64,000 nt of DNA from Phycisphaeraceae bacterium (GTDB taxonomy: Bacteria > Planctomycetota > Phycisphaerae > Phycisphaerales > UBA1924). The notes below the pieces were generated by a model, which was given only the letters and a program-made list of their open reading frames with translations, did no database searches and was not told the DNA's origin. The stretch is from NCBI GenBank assembly GCA_021297895.1, contig JAJTHN010000021.1:1-64000 (forward strand), written 5' to 3'. The translations under genes and the position numbers were made by a program. This document shows positions 1 to 8,069 of the stretch, piece after piece; position 1 is the stretch's first letter; every line of letters starts with the position of its first letter.

Positions 1-105
1 CCGCTCGGCCGACCGTGGCCCCCCGAACTCCGCCGTCACCAGGTCAACAAACCCCTTGGACGCATTCACTCGCTGGCTCATGCCCTTGTTTACCGCTTCG
101 TTCAT
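1..105 (-). CDS. Unknown protein, N-terminal fragment running off the left edge
   Basis: On the minus strand an ATG at 105 opens a frame with no stop to the window edge, giving 35 residues beginning MNEAVNKGMSQRVNASKGFV and continuing DLVTAEFGGPRSAER. The composition (Val, Asn, Lys, Glu, balanced charge) looks like real protein and unlike the Arg/Ser/Pro-rich shadow frames around it. A second ATG nine codons in is an alternative start. No clear ribosome binding site precedes either. It is divergent from the lipoprotein gene at 399. I do not recognise the family, and only the extreme N-terminus is visible. Confidence 0.35.
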   Translation of the reverse strand, partial: MNEAVNKGMSQRVNASKGFVDLVTAEFGGPRSAER

Positions 106-398
106 CGGACGTGGCGCAAATGGGGTTGTTCAGATGCTCCATTTGGCCACTTGCCCACCCGCCCCCTCCGCCGCGAAGACGCGGCATCTCCCCCGGTGGG
201 AACCGGGGGAGGAGCTGGAATATGCGTTTGTGCGGTCCGCGCGTGGGGATCTGATGAAGGAGCGGGGCGGGCTGATGACCACTCCTGCGGCCGTGCGATC
301 GCGAGATCGCGCGGCCGGTTTCGCTTCGACGCTGTGCCGCTGCGGCGTTGCGATCCGGTATGCTCATCGTCGGGATCCGTCCGCCCCAAGGAGCATCC
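106..398. other. Divergent intergenic region with two inverted repeats
   Basis: This 293-base stretch separates two divergent genes. I see no convincing coding frame. It holds a perfect 9-bp inverted repeat at 188-211 (arms CTCCCCCGG and CCGGGGGAG, 6-base loop). It also holds a 12-bp repeat with one G:T pair at 289-316 (arms GGCCGTGCGATC and GATCGCGCGGCC around GCGA). A TATGCT at 359-364 could be a -10 for the gene at 399, but no good -35 sits upstream. Neither hairpin is followed by a T-run, so they are more likely operators or leader structures than terminators. Confidence 0.4.
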
Positions 399-1325
399 AT
401 GGCCCAACGCTTGCACGCATCGTGTCGACTGTTACGCCCCGCCGCCGCCATCCTTCTGGCCGCCGCCGCGATCTCGGGCGCCGGGTGTGACGGTTCGGAG
501 CTCGAGCGGCTCCGCCAGCGGGCCGCCGCCGCGGAGGAACGCGCCGCGATTGCCGAGAAGGAACGCACCCAGGCCGACCGCAGCGCGCTCGACTGCGAAC
601 GCAGGCTCGCCGATTCCCAGCGAGCGCTCGCCGAGGCCCAGAAGCAGCGCGATGAGGCGGTCGTCCGGGCCGAGTCTGTCAGCGCCGAGACCGCGCGGAT
701 CATGCGCGAGTTCGAGGGACGCATCAGCGCCGCCGGCGGTGCGAACCCGGGGGCGGGGGCAGCGAACGCGGCGGCGGGGGCAGCGAACGCGGCGGCGGGG
801 GCAGCGAACGTGGCGGCGGGGGCAGCGAACGCGACCGTCGCCGGTGTCGATGGCGAGCTGCTGGTTCTGGAGATCCGCCGCGAGGGTGCGATCTACGCCC
901 TCGAGCAGGTCCGCCGCACCCCCGCCGGCGCGCTGGTCCGCCACGGAACCCGCACCCGCCTGCACGCCGGTGGCTCCGTCGCGATGACCGTTCGCTACGA
1001 CAACGGCCGAATTGCCGATCAGCGGCTCATCGCCGTCGATGAGAAGGGCGACCGTCTGCTCGAGGGCGAGGTGCGCGATCAGCGGCCCGATGGAGAATGG
1101 GTCTGGTCTCTCGCCGGCACGCCCATCGGCCGCGAAAGCTGGAGCCGCGGCGTGCTGACAGACATCTCGCTCCGCACACGCGATGGCGCGTGGACCACGC
1201 CCGACCCCGCGCAGCGTGCGCTGTGGCTCAACGATCGCAGATCATGGTTCGCCAGCATGCCCGAACTGCTCCGCGAGGCCCCGGAAGCTCCCGCGCGCAG
1301 CGAGCCAGCGCCCGCGCGCAGGTAG
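399..1325 (+). CDS. Coiled-coil lipoprotein with 7-residue tandem repeats
   Basis: A 308-residue predicted lipoprotein. The ATG at 399 is chosen because an AAGGAG box lies 5-6 bases upstream and the protein then opens with a signal peptide ending in a lipobox (ISGAGC). Residues about 30-110 are a charged Ala/Glu/Arg-rich coiled coil. Residues 115-149 are five 7-residue repeats of the ANAAAGA type. The remaining 160 residues are a beta-rich domain with phrases such as DGEWVWSLAG that recall MORN-like antitoxin or wall-associated modules. The C-terminus enters a second 7-residue array, xPAPARR, and stops at an amber codon lying inside that array. Likely envelope-anchored; function unknown. The divergent neighbour is unrelated. 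Confidence 0.75.
   Translation: MAQRLHASCRLLRPAAAILLAAAAISGAGCDGSELERLRQRAAAAEERAAIAEKERTQADRSALDCERRLADSQRALAEAQKQRDEAVVRAESVSAETARIMREFEGRISAAGGANPGAGAANAAAGAANAAAGAANVAAGAANATVAGVDGELLVLEIRREGAIYALEQVRRTPAGALVRHGTRTRLHAGGSVAMTVRYDNGRIADQRLIAVDEKGDRLLEGEVRDQRPDGEWVWSLAGTPIGRESWSRGVLTDISLRTRDGAWTTPDPAQRALWLNDRRSWFASMPELLREAPEAPARSEPAPARR
741..845 (+). repeat. Five tandem 21-bp repeats, in frame
   Basis: Units start at 741, 762, 783, 804 and 825. Each opens with GCGAAC. Three are nearly identical (GCGAACGCGGCGGCGGGGGC plus A). They encode ANPGAGA, ANAAAGA twice, ANVAAGA and ANATVAG. The unit length is a multiple of three, so copy-number change keeps the frame. Confidence 0.9.
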
Positions 1326-1438
1326 CCAGCTCCCGCACGCAGGCAGCCAGCCCAAGCGTGCAGGGAGCCGGCCCATATGCGCAGGGAGGCAGTTCCCGCG
1401 CGCAGGGCGTTCGGCCTCGCCCGCGGCGCGCAGGGCCT
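1292..1438 (+). repeat. Degenerate 21-bp tandem array spanning the stop codon
   Basis: Six clear 21-bp units start at 1292, 1313, 1334, 1355, 1376 and 1397, with a seventh decayed unit to 1438. All share a core of the form CGCAGGxAGCCAGC. In the frame of the upstream lipoprotein, the variable codon reads GAG, TAG, CAG, GAG, GAG in successive units. The gene therefore ends at 1325 because one unit carries TAG where its sisters encode Glu or Gln. The array continues in frame about 90 bases past the stop. Confidence 0.85.
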
Positions 1439-1509
1439 GATCCGCTCCCCGCGTGCCCGCCCGCGTGGGCGTTGGCGGATGTCCGGGCGGGCCGGTACCA
1501 TCATGGCCT

Positions 1510-3261
1510 ATGGCAAGGATGCTCTTTACTCGGCTTGCTCGTCGGTTCGGCCCGGCTCACGCCTCGACGGCCGGAGGAATCGACACATCACGGCGCGATG
1601 TCCTGGCCGCATCCATCGCCGCCGGCGCGGGCGCTGTGCTGCTGGCCGCGGGCGGAGCGATGGGCGGCCTGCGCACCCGGCAGGATGGCGCACCCTCGGC
1701 GGGAGATGCCGCAAAGACCGCCGCGGGCAAGGCACGCACGGTGCTTGTCATCGGCGCCGGGCTCGCGGGCCTCTCGTGCGCGTTCGAACTCTCGCAGCTC
1801 GGCTACCAGGTGCTCGTGCTCGAAGGCCGCAAGCGCCCGGGCGGGCGCGTGCTGACGCTCACCGACTTTGTTCAGGGCAAGGTCGTCGAGGGCGGTGGAG
1901 AGTTCATCGGGTCCAATCACCCGATCTTTCTGCAGTACGCCAAGCGCTTCGGACTTGAGATGCAGGAAGATGGGGATGTCGAGAACCTCTCCACGCCGGT
2001 GGTCCTCAACGGCAAGCGTCTGAGCGAAAGCGAGCTCGAAACCGTCTACAGCGAAATGGCCGGTGCGTACGCGTCCCTGAACGCCGACGCCGAGAGCGTC
2101 GATGCGGAGAAGCCGTGGGCCTCCGCCAGCGCCGCCGCGTGGGACAACCGCTCGATGAAGGATTGGCTCGACGGTCTGAGCCTCAGCGAAGCCGCACGCA
2201 CGCTCATCCGCACGGATCTTGAGACCAACAGCGGCGTGCGGCTGGACCGCATGTCGTACCTGGGCTTTGTCACCGTGCTCAAAGGTCACGGCGTGAGCAA
2301 GTTCTGGACCGAGACCGAGGTTTACCGAGTCCGCGGCGGCAACGCCCAACTTGCCCAGGCCTTCGTCGACGCCATCGGCCCCGACCGCGTGCTCTATGAG
2401 CAGGCCATCATCCGCGTGATCATCTCCCGCGGTAAGGCCGCGGCGGTGAACTCCGATGGTCAGCGATACGAGGCCGATCATGTCGTCGTCGCCGTGCCGC
2501 CCTCGGCGTGGCAGGCGATCGAGTTCTTCCCCGCCCTGCCGCGCGGCCTGCGCCCGCAGACCGGCACGACCATCAAAGTACTCGCCGGTGTCCAGCGGCG
2601 TTTCTGGCTCGAGAGCGACGATGCCGCCATCGGCCTGAGCAACGAGGATGTGTCGCTCACGTGGGAGGGAACCGCAGGCCAGCAGGGCGACACGGGCATC
2701 TGCCTGACGGGTTTCTCCGGCGGCCCGGGTGCCGATCGCCTCCGCGCCATGCCCAGCGACACCCGCCAGCGCGCGGTGCTGACCCAGATGGCCCGCGTGC
2801 ACACCGGCCTGACCTCGCAGAACGTCAGCGTTCGCATGATGGACTGGGCCGGCGACCGCTGGACCAAGTGCGGCTACTCGTTCCCCGCGCCCGGGCAGGT
2901 CACGACCATCGGCCCGCTCCTCCAGCAAGCCCGCGGCGTGCCCGGGTTGCTCCACTTCGCCGGTGAGCACTGCTGCTACCGCTTCGCCGGTTATATGGAA
3001 GGTGCGCTGACCAGCGGCGTCGAGACCGCGCGAAGAATCGCCGGAGCCGATGGCCTTTTGCCCCCGGCCGAGCCCGCTCCGGCCGGCGATCGACCGGAAA
3101 ACGCCCCCGCGACGGGCGAACCGATGGACGGTGAACCAGCCCAGGCTCCGGCCACGCCGGAAACGCCGACGTCGCCCCCTGCCAAGATCGAGATCGACAT
3201 CGAACCCGCCGGTGTCGGTGCCCCGGCCGGAACCGCCACGCCCGCAACGCCGAAGATGTGA
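1510..3261 (+). CDS. Tat-exported flavin amine oxidase
   Basis: A FAD-dependent amine oxidase of the MAO / phytoene desaturase superfamily, oxidising an unknown amine with release of aldehyde, ammonia and hydrogen peroxide. From the start used here, residues 27-31 (SRRDV) and the hydrophobic run after them form a twin-arginine signal. The dinucleotide-binding GxGxxG is at about 80-87 (VIGAGLAG), followed by the acidic end of beta-2 (VLEGRKRPGGRV). The C-terminal FAD contact FAGEHCCYRFAGYMEGAL closes the fold. A Pro/Ala-rich tail of about 70 residues follows and is probably disordered. The start is uncertain: GTG 1453 and ATG 1519 are in frame, and none has a good ribosome binding site. The substrate cannot be inferred. 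Confidence 0.85.
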   Translation: MARMLFTRLARRFGPAHASTAGGIDTSRRDVLAASIAAGAGAVLLAAGGAMGGLRTRQDGAPSAGDAAKTAAGKARTVLVIGAGLAGLSCAFELSQLGYQVLVLEGRKRPGGRVLTLTDFVQGKVVEGGGEFIGSNHPIFLQYAKRFGLEMQEDGDVENLSTPVVLNGKRLSESELETVYSEMAGAYASLNADAESVDAEKPWASASAAAWDNRSMKDWLDGLSLSEAARTLIRTDLETNSGVRLDRMSYLGFVTVLKGHGVSKFWTETEVYRVRGGNAQLAQAFVDAIGPDRVLYEQAIIRVIISRGKAAAVNSDGQRYEADHVVVAVPPSAWQAIEFFPALPRGLRPQTGTTIKVLAGVQRRFWLESDDAAIGLSNEDVSLTWEGTAGQQGDTGICLTGFSGGPGADRLRAMPSDTRQRAVLTQMARVHTGLTSQNVSVRMMDWAGDRWTKCGYSFPAPGQVTTIGPLLQQARGVPGLLHFAGEHCCYRFAGYMEGALTSGVETARRIAGADGLLPPAEPAPAGDRPENAPATGEPMDGEPAQAPATPETPTSPPAKIEIDIEPAGVGAPAGTATPATPKM

Positions 3262-3388
3262 GTGTGTTCCGCCGGATGCTCGCGTTGACGATCGCGGATG
3301 GATCGGCGGTGCGGTGCGGGTGATGGATCGGAGTGCGACGCGGACCTCGTGGGCTCCTTGACTCTTGATGATCGGAGCAGTTCTCGTG

Positions 3389-3874
3389 ATGCGTCACAAA
3401 ACGGCCAACGGCCTTTCGAAGAATGTCCGCGCTGAGGTGGTCGATCTGCTCGCGCCCCGCCTGGCCGATCTGATCGATCTGCACCTCCAGCTCAAGCAGG
3501 CCCACTGGACCGTTCGCGGTCCGAACTTCATCGCGAATCACGAACTCTTCGACAAACTCGCCGACGAGGTCGAGGAGTTTGCCGATGAGGTTGCCGAGCG
3601 GATCGGGCAGCTCGGCGGCCAGGTCGACGGCACGGCCCGCGCCACGGCCAAAGCCAGTACGCTCAAGGAGTACCCGTCGGGCATCGCCGGCGGCCGCGAG
3701 CACATCGAGGCGCTGACCCGCGTGATCAGCGATGCCGGCGCCAAGATGCGCAAGGCGATCGACAGCGCAACCAAGGCTGGCGACGCGGATACGGCGGACC
3801 TGTTCACCGGCATCAGCCGCGGGCTCGATAAGTCTCTGTGGTTCATTGAGTCGCACGCGCAGGCCAAAGACTGA
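3389..3874 (+). CDS. dps: Dps-family DNA-binding ferritin
   Basis: A 161-residue Dps protein, a dodecameric mini-ferritin that oxidises iron(II) with hydrogen peroxide, stores the iron and protects DNA. The inter-subunit ferroxidase signature is clear: HWTVRGPNF, then NHELFDKLADEVEEFADEV supplies the second His and the Asp/Glu ligands. The length is normal. The ATG at 3389 gives the usual short Lys/Arg-containing N-terminus. TTG 3365 and ATG 3368 in the same frame are less likely. It follows the amine oxidase by 127 bases. That enzyme generates peroxide, so the adjacency is suggestive, but no shared promoter is visible. Confidence 0.93.
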   Translation: MRHKTANGLSKNVRAEVVDLLAPRLADLIDLHLQLKQAHWTVRGPNFIANHELFDKLADEVEEFADEVAERIGQLGGQVDGTARATAKASTLKEYPSGIAGGREHIEALTRVISDAGAKMRKAIDSATKAGDADTADLFTGISRGLDKSLWFIESHAQAKD

Positions 3875-3949
3875 CACCGGCAGCGACTCGGCGGAGTTCG
3901 CGGGTACGGGTTTCGGGGACGTTGACGATCTTCAACGAAGGGGTTGAAC

Positions 3950-5032
3950 ATGAAGCGATCAGCAGTGTTTGCGGCGGTCTTTGGGCTTTCACTCGGCCTT
4001 TGCGGTTCGGTGGTCGTGGCCCAATCTCCGGGTGGCGGCTCGCCGGACTTCAAGGATGCGCCCTCGCCCGAAGCGCCCGCCACCAAGCCCGGCCGCAACA
4101 CCGTGCCCCGCGGCGACTCGATCAGCCTCCGCCCCAAGTGGGAGCTCGGCGAGGTCACGCGGTACACGCTCACACAGACCAGCACGACGAAGCTCCCAAG
4201 CCTCGATGATGCCGGCGCGCCCGTCGGCAATCAGACCATGGTTCAGCGCATCGGCCTGCAACTCACGCCGACGAAGGTGAACCCCGAGGGCGGCGCAACG
4301 GTGGAAATCAAGATCACCAGCGTGAAGATGAGCAGCAAGGGCGGGGTCATGGAGTTTGAGTTCGACTCCACCAAGCCGCCCGCGGCACCATCGACCCCCG
4401 CATCCCCCGGCTCCCCGCCCGCGGCTCCCGGACAGCCCGCCGCGCCGGCCGGACCTGACACGAGCGTCATCAACAAAATGCTCTCCCAGATGGTCGGCTC
4501 AACGATGGTCGCGGAGTTCGATCGCGACGGCAACATCACGAAGATGACCGGCGGCGAGGCGTTCGCCTCCGCGGCGACCATGGCGGGTGTCGGCGGCGGC
4601 GGCCCGTCGCTCTTCACCTCGCTGACCCCGCGTGTGACGGGCAACGGCCAGCCGAAGGTCGGCGAGACATGGAGCAACATCGCGGACCTGTCCACGCCGC
4701 TCACCGGCGCGGTGCGCATGGACGTGAAGCACACGCTGCGCTCGGCGACCCAGAAGGACGCGACAGTCGGCTTCGTCGGCACGATGCTCCCGCCCAGCGA
4801 AGGGACGATCAACACGGCCGACGCGGTCATTCGCTCGGCCAGCCAGCAGGGCACGTACGTCTGGGATCGCCAGCGCGGTCAGTTGCGATCGATGTCGATG
4901 GACATGCGGCTCGAGGCCCAGATCGCGCTCGTGGGCAATGCGCCGTTCACCAGCGCCACCACGACGACGATCGAACGCGTCGATGAGCCCGCTGGGCCTT
5001 CCCGGCCCGGCCCCGCACGACGCACGCCCTGA
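3950..5032 (+). CDS. Secreted conserved hypothetical protein (DUF6263-like)
   Basis: A 360-residue exported protein. The ATG at 3950 has a GAAGGGG box 8 bases upstream; an in-frame TTG at 3944 is possible. The signal peptide ends around VVVAQ. A Pro/Ser-rich linker follows, then a beta-rich region with the phrasing WELGEVTRYTLTQTSTT and later FDRDGNITKMTGG. This resembles planctomycete secreted proteins in which a property is computed over a lipocalin-like or DUF6263 fold. That family link is from memory and tentative. A second low-complexity Pro/Ala patch lies at about residues 143-170. No catalytic motif is visible. It converges with the threonine aldolase gene, with 24 bases between the ends. 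Confidence 0.7.
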   Translation: MKRSAVFAAVFGLSLGLCGSVVVAQSPGGGSPDFKDAPSPEAPATKPGRNTVPRGDSISLRPKWELGEVTRYTLTQTSTTKLPSLDDAGAPVGNQTMVQRIGLQLTPTKVNPEGGATVEIKITSVKMSSKGGVMEFEFDSTKPPAAPSTPASPGSPPAAPGQPAAPAGPDTSVINKMLSQMVGSTMVAEFDRDGNITKMTGGEAFASAATMAGVGGGGPSLFTSLTPRVTGNGQPKVGETWSNIADLSTPLTGAVRMDVKHTLRSATQKDATVGFVGTMLPPSEGTINTADAVIRSASQQGTYVWDRQRGQLRSMSMDMRLEAQIALVGNAPFTSATTTTIERVDEPAGPSRPGPARRTP

Positions 5033-5056
5033 CTCGCTCGCTCCGCCGCGGAGTGG

Positions 5057-6130
5057 TCAGTACGTCTGAACCGCAGAGGTCGCGGGCGCGATCGACGGGC
5101 TGGTTTCGGTCAGCAACGCGTGCATCGCCTCGATACAGCGATCAACCGCCTGCTCGTTCACGTCAAGGTGCGTGACGAAGCGAATCCGTCTGGGCTGATT
5201 GGGCAGCGCGAGCACGCCCGCAGCGCGGAGCCGCTCGCACACCGCCGCCGCGGGCGGATGCGGCGGATCGAGATCCACGAAGACCATGTTCGTGACCACC
5301 GGCATAGCGATTCGCACGCCCTTGATCTGCCGCAGTCCTGCTTCGAGCCGCCGCGCGTTGGCGTGGTCCTCGACGAGCCGCTCGCGATGATGCTCCAGCG
5401 CGTGCAACGCCGCCGCGGCGAGGATTCCGCTCTGTCGCATCGTGCCGCCGAAGAGTTTACGGAAGCGGTGCACCCGATCGATGACTTCTTTACTGCCGAC
5501 GACCGCCGAACCAACAGGGGCCCCGAGCCCCTTGCTGAAGCAGCACGAAATCGTGTCGAAGTGCCGGGCGTACTCCGCGGGCGAGATCCCCGTCGCGGCG
5601 CACGCGTTCCAGAGGCGTGCGCCGTCGAGGTGCGTTCGCAGCCCCGCCTCGCGTGCGGCATCAACGACGCTGCGCAGCCGCTGCATATCCCAGATCGAGC
5701 CGCCGCCGCGGTTGTGCGTGTTCTCGACAACCAGCAGTTTGCTCACGGCAAAGTGGTGCTGCCGCGGCCGGATCGCCCCGCGAACATCGGCCGCATCGAA
5801 CTGGCCGAGTTCGCCACGCAATGGCCGGATCATCACCCCCGAAAGCGCCGCGGGCGAACCGGTCTCGTAGTGAATGATGTGCGAGTCCTCGTGGCAGATG
5901 ACCTCGTCCCCCGGCTCGGTGTGGGCACGGATCGCCGTCTGATTCGCCATGCTGCCGCTGGGAACAAAGACCGCCGCGTCCTTGCCCATGATCTTCGCGA
6001 CCCGCTCCTGCAGCGCGATGATGGTCGGATCGTCGCCCAGAACATCATCGCCGACCTGTGCGTCGGCGATAGCCCTACGCATCGCTGGCGTCGGACGCGT
6101 GACCGTGTCGGAACGGAAGTCGAACGGCAT
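5057..6130 (-). CDS. ltaE: Low-specificity L-threonine aldolase
   Basis: A 357-residue PLP enzyme of the beta-eliminating lyase family, cleaving L-threonine or allo-threonine to glycine and acetaldehyde. The N-terminus FRSDTVTRPTPAMRRA and the GDDVLGDDP motif are diagnostic. THLDGARLWNA carries the Asp/Arg pair that contacts the cofactor. The Schiff-base lysine is K200 in CCFSKGLGAPVGS. The ATG at 6130 is preferred over 6142 because the conserved family start is MPFDFRSDT. It is divergent from the GH20 gene with only 73 bases between starts, so the two probably share a promoter region. Confidence 0.93.
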   Translation of the reverse strand: MPFDFRSDTVTRPTPAMRRAIADAQVGDDVLGDDPTIIALQERVAKIMGKDAAVFVPSGSMANQTAIRAHTEPGDEVICHEDSHIIHYETGSPAALSGVMIRPLRGELGQFDAADVRGAIRPRQHHFAVSKLLVVENTHNRGGGSIWDMQRLRSVVDAAREAGLRTHLDGARLWNACAATGISPAEYARHFDTISCCFSKGLGAPVGSAVVGSKEVIDRVHRFRKLFGGTMRQSGILAAAALHALEHHRERLVEDHANARRLEAGLRQIKGVRIAMPVVTNMVFVDLDPPHPPAAAVCERLRAAGVLALPNQPRRIRFVTHLDVNEQAVDRCIEAMHALLTETSPSIAPATSAVQTY

Positions 6131-6203
6131 GCTGCTGATCATGGCAGAAGGGTATGTCGTGGGCTTGGCGTGCGCGCTCGCCGGGCGTTACCCTCCGAGC
6201 ACT

Positions 6204-8069
6204 ATGCCCCCGACCGACGATCGCGATCTGCTCATCATCCCGACACCCAAGCGCGTGGAGTTCCTCGGCGGCGAAGTCGCCATGCCCGCGGACGGGCAGG
6301 TCACGGTCCGCGATGTTCGGCTGCCGGGAAGGCCGGATGAACGCAGCATCGCTGGCCAGGCGTACTCGCTGCGAGTCGTTGACCCCGCGAGCGACGGCAA
6401 CGGGAGACTCTTCGAGATCGCCACCGCCAGCCCCGCGGGGCGTCGGAACGCCGTCGCGACGATGCAGCAGTTGATGCGACGGTTCCCGAAGCGGATGCCA
6501 AGACTGGTCATTCACGATGAGCCTGCATTCGCGGTCCGGGGCGTGATGATGGACATCTCACGCGATCGCGTGCCGACCATGTCCGAGTTCGCCCGATGGG
6601 CCGAGCTCTTCGCGGTGCTCAAGATCAACCACCTGCAGTTGTACACCGAGCACACCTTTGCCTACGCCGGTCACGAGGACGTATGGCGCGGCTGGGGAGC
6701 GGTCACGCCGGATGAGGCACGCGAGATGTCCCGCATCTGCGCGGAACACGGCATCGAGCTCGCCGCGAATCAGAACTGCTTCGGCCACCTGGCCCATTGG
6801 CTCCGCATGCCGCGATACGCGGGGCTCGCCGAGACGCACGGCGACTGGATGTTCGATGTCTGGCCACGAAGCGGTCCGTTCTCGCTCTGCCCGATCGACC
6901 CGGCAAGCGATGCGCTCGTCAGCGACCTGCTCGGGCAACTTCTGCCGTGCTTCGACAGCCCGCTGGTGAACATCGGCGCCGATGAGACCTACGACATCGG
7001 CTGGGGCCGGAGCAAAGACGAGGTCGCTCGTCGGGGCAAGGGCGCCGTCTATGCCGACTTTGTCGCGCGTGTGTGCGCCATGGTCCGCGCCCGCGGCAAG
7101 CGCCCGCAGTTCTGGGCGGATATCGCCCTCTCGCACCCCGAAGCCCTCAGCCGCCTCCCCTCGGACCTGATCGCCCTGGCATGGGGCTACGAGCCCGACA
7201 GCAAGTTCGATGCGTGGTGCCGGGCCATCGCCGGCGCACCGGCGATCGACGGCGGCAGGATGGAAACGTGGGTCTGCCCCGGCACCAGCGCGTGGCGATC
7301 CATCACCGGTCGAACGAGCGAACGCCGCGGCAACCTTCACGCCGCCGCCGTCGCGGGTGTGCAGCACAATGCCCCGGGATTTCTCATCTGCAACTGGGGC
7401 GACATCGGTCACACCCAGCAGTGGCCGATCGAGGCCCACGCGATCGCCCACGGCGCGCACGCCGCGTGGACCGGCGAGGCGACGGCGTTCGATCATCGCG
7501 CGTGCTCCCTGCATGTCTTCGATGATGGCAGCCTGAGCGTCGGCGAGTACCTGGAGACCTTGGGCGATATCGACGAGCCGCTCCGGCGCATCAGCGGGCG
7601 GCTGAGCAAACCCGCAGAGCAGGGTGAGTTCCGGCTGCTGAACGCCACGGCGCTCTTTGCCGACATGCACAATCCTGAGACGCTCCATGACCGTGCCGAA
7701 GTCGGCAGCGTTGGGGCGTGGGAGGAGACGGCCTCCCGTCTCGCGGCGCACAAACCGCCGACGGATTCACGCATCCCGTCGCAGATCATGCTCGAACTGA
7801 TCCACTCATTCACGGAAGCCCGACTCGCCGCCGCGCGGGGTCTCACGCGCCGGCGTGCGCTGCGCGATGGGCGATGGCCCGGCGAGCGCGAACGCTTGGC
7901 GATCAGCGAGGAACTGGCGGACCACATGGAGCACCATCGCGTGCTGTGGCTCGGACGCAGCCGCGATGGGCTGGGGCTGGATGACTCGCTGGCTCGCTTC
8001 GAGCGTGTTCGGCGAATCACCTCGGCGCCGGAACCAGAATCAACCGCCAAGGAAGTGGGGCGGTCATGA
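6204..8069 (+). CDS. Glycoside hydrolase family 20-like beta-N-acetylhexosaminidase, cytoplasmic
   Basis: A 621-residue protein with the GH20 catalytic signature NIGADETYDIG, in which D260 and E261 are the substrate-assist Asp and the general acid. Upstream, RGVMMDISRDRVPTM and INHLQLYTEHTFAY match the start of the GH20 barrel (R-G-x-x-D, then x-x-N-x-L-x-x-Y). An N-terminal GH20b-like domain (LLIIPTPKRVEF) precedes it. There is no signal peptide, so it should act in the cytoplasm on GlcNAc-containing sugars. The frame is open further upstream over ltaE, but the ATG at 6204 is the first that leaves the divergent gene. Its stop overlaps the anmK start (ATGA), which points to translational coupling and to a role in muropeptide sugar recycling. 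Confidence 0.85.
   Translation: MPPTDDRDLLIIPTPKRVEFLGGEVAMPADGQVTVRDVRLPGRPDERSIAGQAYSLRVVDPASDGNGRLFEIATASPAGRRNAVATMQQLMRRFPKRMPRLVIHDEPAFAVRGVMMDISRDRVPTMSEFARWAELFAVLKINHLQLYTEHTFAYAGHEDVWRGWGAVTPDEAREMSRICAEHGIELAANQNCFGHLAHWLRMPRYAGLAETHGDWMFDVWPRSGPFSLCPIDPASDALVSDLLGQLLPCFDSPLVNIGADETYDIGWGRSKDEVARRGKGAVYADFVARVCAMVRARGKRPQFWADIALSHPEALSRLPSDLIALAWGYEPDSKFDAWCRAIAGAPAIDGGRMETWVCPGTSAWRSITGRTSERRGNLHAAAVAGVQHNAPGFLICNWGDIGHTQQWPIEAHAIAHGAHAAWTGEATAFDHRACSLHVFDDGSLSVGEYLETLGDIDEPLRRISGRLSKPAEQGEFRLLNATALFADMHNPETLHDRAEVGSVGAWEETASRLAAHKPPTDSRIPSQIMLELIHSFTEARLAAARGLTRRRALRDGRWPGERERLAISEELADHMEHHRVLWLGRSRDGLGLDDSLARFERVRRITSAPEPESTAKEVGRS

Noticed and set aside
741-1438. CRISPR array
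   Set aside because: The 21-bp repeats are contiguous with no unique spacers and encode in-frame peptide repeats.
1453-1509. GTG 1453 as the amine oxidase start
   Set aside because: It would place 19 Gly/Pro/Val-rich residues before the twin-arginine signal, and the ATG at 1510 gives a normal Tat N-region; still not fully excluded.
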